44,603 bases of DNA from a virus. Below the pieces are notes generated by a model. That model did no database searches and was not told the DNA's origin. It saw only the letters and a program-made list of their open reading frames with translations. Position numbers and translations under genes: made by a program. Location: positions 1 to 44,603 of IMG/VR virus record IMGVR_UViG_3300028030_000272. One strand, written 5' to 3'. Positions 41,132 to 44,603 of the stretch are shown in pieces (position 1 is the stretch's first letter; the number at the start of each line of letters is the position of its first letter).

Positions 41132-41145
41132 GGTGTAGTATAAAG
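41132..41145 (+). promoter_or_regulatory. Recurring motif GGTGTAGTATAAAG before dnaX
   Basis: GTGTAGTATAA (41133-41143) ends 4 bases before the ATG at 41148, exactly as at ligA. It directly follows a terminator, as expected for the promoter of a new transcription unit. No -35 consensus is present. Confidence 0.5.
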
Positions 41146-41147
41146 TT

Positions 41148-42515
41148 ATGCTTGACACTAAATACAGACCAAACAAATTTTCATCAGTCATAGGAAACGA
41201 TGGAACGATAAATGTCATTCAAGCTAGGTTAAAGAATGGGACAATAAATAATCAATCGTACATGTTTGGCGGTCCCCGTGGATGTGGTAAAACCACGCTG
41301 GCTCGTATTACCGCGATGGCTATGGTCTGTGAAAATTTACAAGACGCGGAGCCGTGCGGTGAATGTGAACAGTGTAAAGCCGTTTTAGATGGTAGCTCAC
41401 AACACGTAACAGAAGTTGATGCAGCTTCTTATGGAACTGTTGAAAACGTAAGAGGTATGATCGACAATGCTTCATATTACTACACGTCTAAAGCGTCGAA
41501 TATTTATATTCTTGATGAGGCTCAAAGGCTTTCTGCTGCGGCTCAAGACGCACTTCTTAAGGCTATAGAGGATAGAAAAATTCACGTAATGCTCTGCACC
41601 ACAGAGCCGCATAAAATCAAAAAACCAATTCGATCTAGGGTTGAAGAATACTGTATCAAAAAGCCTAGTGAAGTTCAACTTGTGAATCGAATCAAAAAGA
41701 TCTGTATTGATGAAAAAGTCCCGTTTGATGATGTAAGGACGTTAGTTACGATCGCTAAAATGTCAGATATGATCCCTCGATCCTCAATCATCGCGATCGA
41801 CACGTTAGTTAATATGGGCGGTGTGAATAAATCTAACGTGGATGATTTATTTAACGTATCGGACTATCGAATGTTAGATGATGCCCTGTATAAACTATCG
41901 GTATTTGATAAACTAGCGTTTGACGTAATAGAAAAGATCAATCAAAGCCCTGAATGGCTAAAACAAAACATTATAACGGCGATATCAAATGACATTAGAT
42001 TGAAATTAGGTTTATCATCGCAGTATAAGTACATATACTCAAAATATGAAAGTGATCTTTCGTCAATTTTAGATGAACTTGTTCCACTTAACAAACCGAA
42101 TGTTTACGATATAGTGGCGCTACTTATCGGATGGTTTGTGAAAATGGAAAAGTCCGGGTATGTGAAGACTGTGGCTACGAACGTACAGGTTGTTCAAAAT
42201 GCTATTCCGCAACGAGAGCCTTCCGTTGTACAAGAAAAGCCACAGAAAAGCCCGCCGGTATCTAACGCCACAGAAACTAAGAAAGAGCAAGAAAGGGCCG
42301 CTCCTGAGCCACGACAGGTCGCTAAAAAGACTAGATCGATAGAAGTTGATGGTATTAAATTTAATGATTCTGAATCACTGACAACATTAGATGGGAAGAT
42401 CAAACCTATCGAGAATGATACAAAAGACATTAATGAAGTGTACAGTATGGGTGACACAAGTACAACACCAATGCCCGTAATGGACTTCATCAGTGAATTC
42501 AAAAAACTCCAATAA
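41148..42515 (+). CDS. dnaX: DNA polymerase III gamma/tau subunit-like clamp loader ATPase
   Basis: The 455-residue protein has the bacterial DnaX pattern: KYRPNKFSSVIG, Walker A GGPRGCGKTT (41-50), zinc-module Cys (C61, C70, C73, C76), Walker B ILDEAQRLS (121-129), sensor 1 CTTEPHKI, and the Arg-finger SRVEE (163-167). Domain III and a Pro/Glu/Gln-rich linker (about 355-405) follow, then a short C-terminal tail. It is shorter than E. coli tau (643) and lies nearer gamma. It drives the loader formed with the delta and delta-prime-like proteins at 26338-27898. The gene starts a new unit with its own motif and a terminator upstream. Confidence 0.88.
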   Translation: MLDTKYRPNKFSSVIGNDGTINVIQARLKNGTINNQSYMFGGPRGCGKTTLARITAMAMVCENLQDAEPCGECEQCKAVLDGSSQHVTEVDAASYGTVENVRGMIDNASYYYTSKASNIYILDEAQRLSAAAQDALLKAIEDRKIHVMLCTTEPHKIKKPIRSRVEEYCIKKPSEVQLVNRIKKICIDEKVPFDDVRTLVTIAKMSDMIPRSSIIAIDTLVNMGGVNKSNVDDLFNVSDYRMLDDALYKLSVFDKLAFDVIEKINQSPEWLKQNIITAISNDIRLKLGLSSQYKYIYSKYESDLSSILDELVPLNKPNVYDIVALLIGWFVKMEKSGYVKTVATNVQVVQNAIPQREPSVVQEKPQKSPPVSNATETKKEQERAAPEPRQVAKKTRSIEVDGIKFNDSESLTTLDGKIKPIENDTKDINEVYSMGDTSTTPMPVMDFISEFKKLQ

Positions 42516-43020
42516 ATGGATCATAGTTTCAATAAACATATTTATGTCAAAGAATATGGACATAAATATAATCAGAGAGAATATATATAAAAAGATAGGT
42601 AGATCATGTGAGGTATTTATACCAGCTGTAACCTCATCCATAAGGGACACACATAGAACAATATACTATATAGATGGGTATATGTTCATTGAATATAAAC
42701 ATGATATAAATTACAATAAAATACTTGAATATGAGGTAGTAGAACACATTTTAACAGATCTTGGGACTAGAAATTATTCGTTCATAAGTGATAAAGAAAT
42801 ACAAAAGATGAAGGAGGAGATGGATATAAAAATAAAGAATATAAATAGAATACTAGCTGGTGATGAAGTTGTGGTGGTTAGCGGAACATATAAAAACATT
42901 CAGGGCATTGTAACTAAGATTGACGGAGATACGGCATACGTAGAAATAAGCTTGAGATCAGGGGATAGAATAATAGACTTCCCATTAAATTATTTAACAA
43001 AATACGACATACAACAATGA
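42493..43020 (+). CDS. NusG-like transcription factor (NGN plus KOW)
   Basis: The 175-residue protein begins with GTG inside the dnaX 3' end. Its N-terminal part fits the NGN domain (KWIIVSINIF, then VFIPAVTSS, then IYYIDGYMFIEY at about 57-68, where NusG reads GY-x-x/f). The C-terminal part has the KOW motif GDEVVVVSGTYKNIQGIV (123-140) with the typical Val-x-Gly turn. NusG and RfaH bind RNA polymerase clamp and raise processivity or prevent termination. In a phage it would adapt host or phage RNA polymerase for late or replication-linked transcription. The ATGA overlap couples it to the exonuclease gene. Confidence 0.72.
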   Translation: MNSKNSNKWIIVSINIFMSKNMDINIIRENIYKKIGRSCEVFIPAVTSSIRDTHRTIYYIDGYMFIEYKHDINYNKILEYEVVEHILTDLGTRNYSFISDKEIQKMKEEMDIKIKNINRILAGDEVVVVSGTYKNIQGIVTKIDGDTAYVEISLRSGDRIIDFPLNYLTKYDIQQ

Positions 43021-43946
43021 AAAATTTACTGATAGATGGAAATAATATCCTTTATATGAATTACTTCACTATTAAGGATATTGAAGATGAACAAGAACTC
43101 AATAACGAAACAATAAGTAGGTTCCTACACTCTCTAATAGACATAACATTTAAAGTGAATAACGTAGGTAAAATCTACGTATTTTTTGATGGATATCCGA
43201 AGAGAAGGAAAGATATTTATCCACAGTATAAAGACGGGAGAGAAAAACAACAAAAGGCCAAAATTTCCGTTAAAGAAATCTCAAAAGTTGTTACTCCTGT
43301 TTTAACGTTGTTGGGTATTGATGTCTATCAAGATAAGCATGAAGAGTCTGACGATGTTATCGCTTCGTTTGTTAATCAACACGACTCGGACATTAATGTT
43401 ATTGTATCTTCCGATAAAGATTTTTACCAATTAGTTAGTGATCGCACTGTTATTTATCGGTATGGGATTAAAAATGGTGGATTTTATGATGTTGAAAGAG
43501 TCATAAGAGAAACTGGCGTTGAGCCTGACAGGTTTCACATTTACAAATGTTTCGTTAGTGATCCATCGGACAATATAAAGGGAGTCAGTAGACTTAGGAA
43601 AAAAGTAATTAAAAAGTTGATTAGAATCGGTGACGTTGATGATATACTGTCGTCACCAAAAACGGAACAACTTTGTTCAAAGAGTGAGTATGAAAAGATC
43701 ATAAATGCGTCCGATAATTTGAGACTCAATAGAAAACTTGTCACTATGGTTAGTGACATAAATATTGAAGAATACAGGAAATCATCTGGTATAAATGTCA
43801 AACTGGCTAAGAAAATACTTCACGATAATGGTATTGGATCTATTCCTATAGCACAACTCATCTTAGATAAATCATACTTTGTAAAGTTTGGAAACACTGA
43901 CCCGGACGTAAGTATCATAAACACGTCTGGGATTGATGATTTGTAA
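43017..43946 (+). CDS. 5'-3' exonuclease / flap endonuclease (PIN-type)
   Basis: The 309-residue protein has the FEN acidic-residue pattern: LLIDGNN (Asp 7), FFDGYPKRR (Asp 58), EESDDVIAS (Glu 110, Asp 112, Asp 113), VIVSSDKDFYQLV (Asp 133, Asp 135), and SDPSDNIKGV in the helical region that holds the H3TH motif. Family members include the 5' nuclease domain of PolA and T4 RNase H. The enzyme removes RNA primers and flaps, so with the ligase it would finish lagging strands. It is coupled to the NusG-like gene by ATGA and lies 13 bases before the sigma-like gene. Confidence 0.85.
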   Translation: MKNLLIDGNNILYMNYFTIKDIEDEQELNNETISRFLHSLIDITFKVNNVGKIYVFFDGYPKRRKDIYPQYKDGREKQQKAKISVKEISKVVTPVLTLLGIDVYQDKHEESDDVIASFVNQHDSDINVIVSSDKDFYQLVSDRTVIYRYGIKNGGFYDVERVIRETGVEPDRFHIYKCFVSDPSDNIKGVSRLRKKVIKKLIRIGDVDDILSSPKTEQLCSKSEYEKIINASDNLRLNRKLVTMVSDINIEEYRKSSGINVKLAKKILHDNGIGSIPIAQLILDKSYFVKFGNTDPDVSIINTSGIDDL

Positions 43947-43959
43947 GGAACGCTAAGCT

Positions 43960-44603
43960 ATGAACAAATACTTTGTCATTCAAGATCCAAATACTATGTC
44001 TTCTATGTACTCGAATAAAGAGGAGGATATTGAAGACCTGATAGATAGAAAGAGTAACCCCGGACTTGACGTTGAACTTGATTTGAATCAGGAACTTAGT
44101 GTTGGGGTCCAGAGTGATGAGATTCTTTCATTTGATGATATAGAAAAATACTTGGATAGAATACCTAAAAAAGAAGCCGATATCATCAAGTTATATTATA
44201 AAGACAGAATGAAACAAGAACAAATAGCGCGTTTGTTTAATGTCACACAAGCTGCTATATCATATAGATTAGATAGGGGAGTTAAACGAATACAATTTCT
44301 TAGAACGATACCTGAGCTTTACATCGATCAATTTGAAGAAGAGATGGGTGAGCTTTTTGATGATGAAAATATTGTTCTCATGTGGAATATGTACAAAACC
44401 ACGTCTCAATCTGTTGTGGCTAAGATGATGGGACTTACTCAGGGAAGGGTAAGAAATAAGTTTTTCAAAAATTTGGAAATATTGAAAGAAAGAATAGAAC
44501 AGGAAGCGAATAAAACCGCCGGTATGTACAGAAAATCAAATCCTGAGGCTGTTGACATTGATGTAAAAGATATAATGAGTGATGTTGTAGTAAATTCTAA
44601 ATT
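43960..44603 (+). CDS. Sigma-like DNA-binding protein with two HTHs (3' end beyond window)
   Basis: The ATG at 43960 opens a frame that reaches the end of the window without a stop (214 codons and two bases). About residues 69-113 match sigma-70 region 4: RIPKKEADIIKLYY, QEQIARLFNVTQAAISYRL. A second helix-turn-helix follows at about 147-175 (SVVAKMMGLTQGRVRNKF). No clear region 2 is visible in the part seen. It may be an alternative sigma subunit, a sigma-like adaptor or a DNA-binding regulator. It follows the NusG-like and exonuclease genes by 13 bases, in a plausible transcription-control cluster. Confidence 0.65.
   Translation, partial: MNKYFVIQDPNTMSSMYSNKEEDIEDLIDRKSNPGLDVELDLNQELSVGVQSDEILSFDDIEKYLDRIPKKEADIIKLYYKDRMKQEQIARLFNVTQAAISYRLDRGVKRIQFLRTIPELYIDQFEEEMGELFDDENIVLMWNMYKTTSQSVVAKMMGLTQGRVRNKFFKNLEILKERIEQEANKTAGMYRKSNPEAVDIDVKDIMSDVVVNSK

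Noticed and set aside
1-44603. tRNA genes
   Set aside because: I looked for the T-loop GGTTCGAAT/C type sequence and cloverleaf arms. The only close match (near 4963) lies in coding sequence without the other arms.

Overview
The window looks like part of a large tailed double-stranded DNA phage genome. Genes are tightly packed, often with 1-4 base overlaps. Virion-like proteins, a secreted lytic transglycosylase, nucleotide metabolism genes and a replication/recombination block sit side by side, with no ribosomal, tRNA or host housekeeping genes. The host is probably Gram-negative: the lytic enzyme has a Sec-type signal peptide, and the ribonucleotide reductase is the B12-dependent class II type. 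No taxon can be named from the sequence.

Layout. 1-719: no convincing gene, but a 31-base tandem repeat and a duplicated pyrimidine-rich segment. 720-4982 (minus): three genes, probably virion-related, including a 1077-residue Arg/Asp/Ala-rich coiled-coil protein. 4983-5223: a dense regulatory region with a palindrome, three 11-base repeats and two consensus sigma-70-type promoters. 5224-7328: a Cys-rich possible sigma-like protein and the transglycosylase. The GC-rich part ends near 7.3 kb; most of what follows is AT-rich. 7421-9840: two tandem zincin proteases. 9837-15383: nucleotide genes (a PurZ-like succinyl-aminoadenylate synthase, a double-domain ThyX homologue, a dNMP kinase) interleaved with small genes of alternating strand. 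15473-19444: three tandem paralogous virion-like proteins and three small genes. 19542-25871: a 2109-residue protein. 25963-44603: a long plus-strand replication, repair and expression block.

The replication block encodes nearly all of a bacterial-style sliding-clamp system: delta-prime-like, delta-like, gamma/tau (DnaX) and a beta-clamp-like protein. It also holds a TOPRIM primase core without a zinc domain, a two-gene NAD+ DNA ligase, a RecD2-type helicase, an SbcD/Mre11-like nuclease, an SbcC-like half ATPase without a P-loop, a Cas4/RecB-like Fe-S nuclease and a 5'-3' exonuclease. A NusG-like factor, a sigma-like protein and a class II ribonucleotide reductase are there too. No replicative polymerase lies in the window.

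The most exciting signal is the adenylosuccinate synthetase homologue at 10143-11315. Its catalytic Asp is replaced by Ser, and the Asp of the GTP-specifying TKLD motif is replaced by Val. Both changes fit PurZ, the enzyme that makes the precursor of 2-aminoadenine (Z) for phage DNA. With a dNMP kinase, ThyX-like protein and NrdJ nearby, this phage may carry Z in place of A and copy it with a bacterial-style clamp machinery. The partner genes datZ and mazZ are not in the window.
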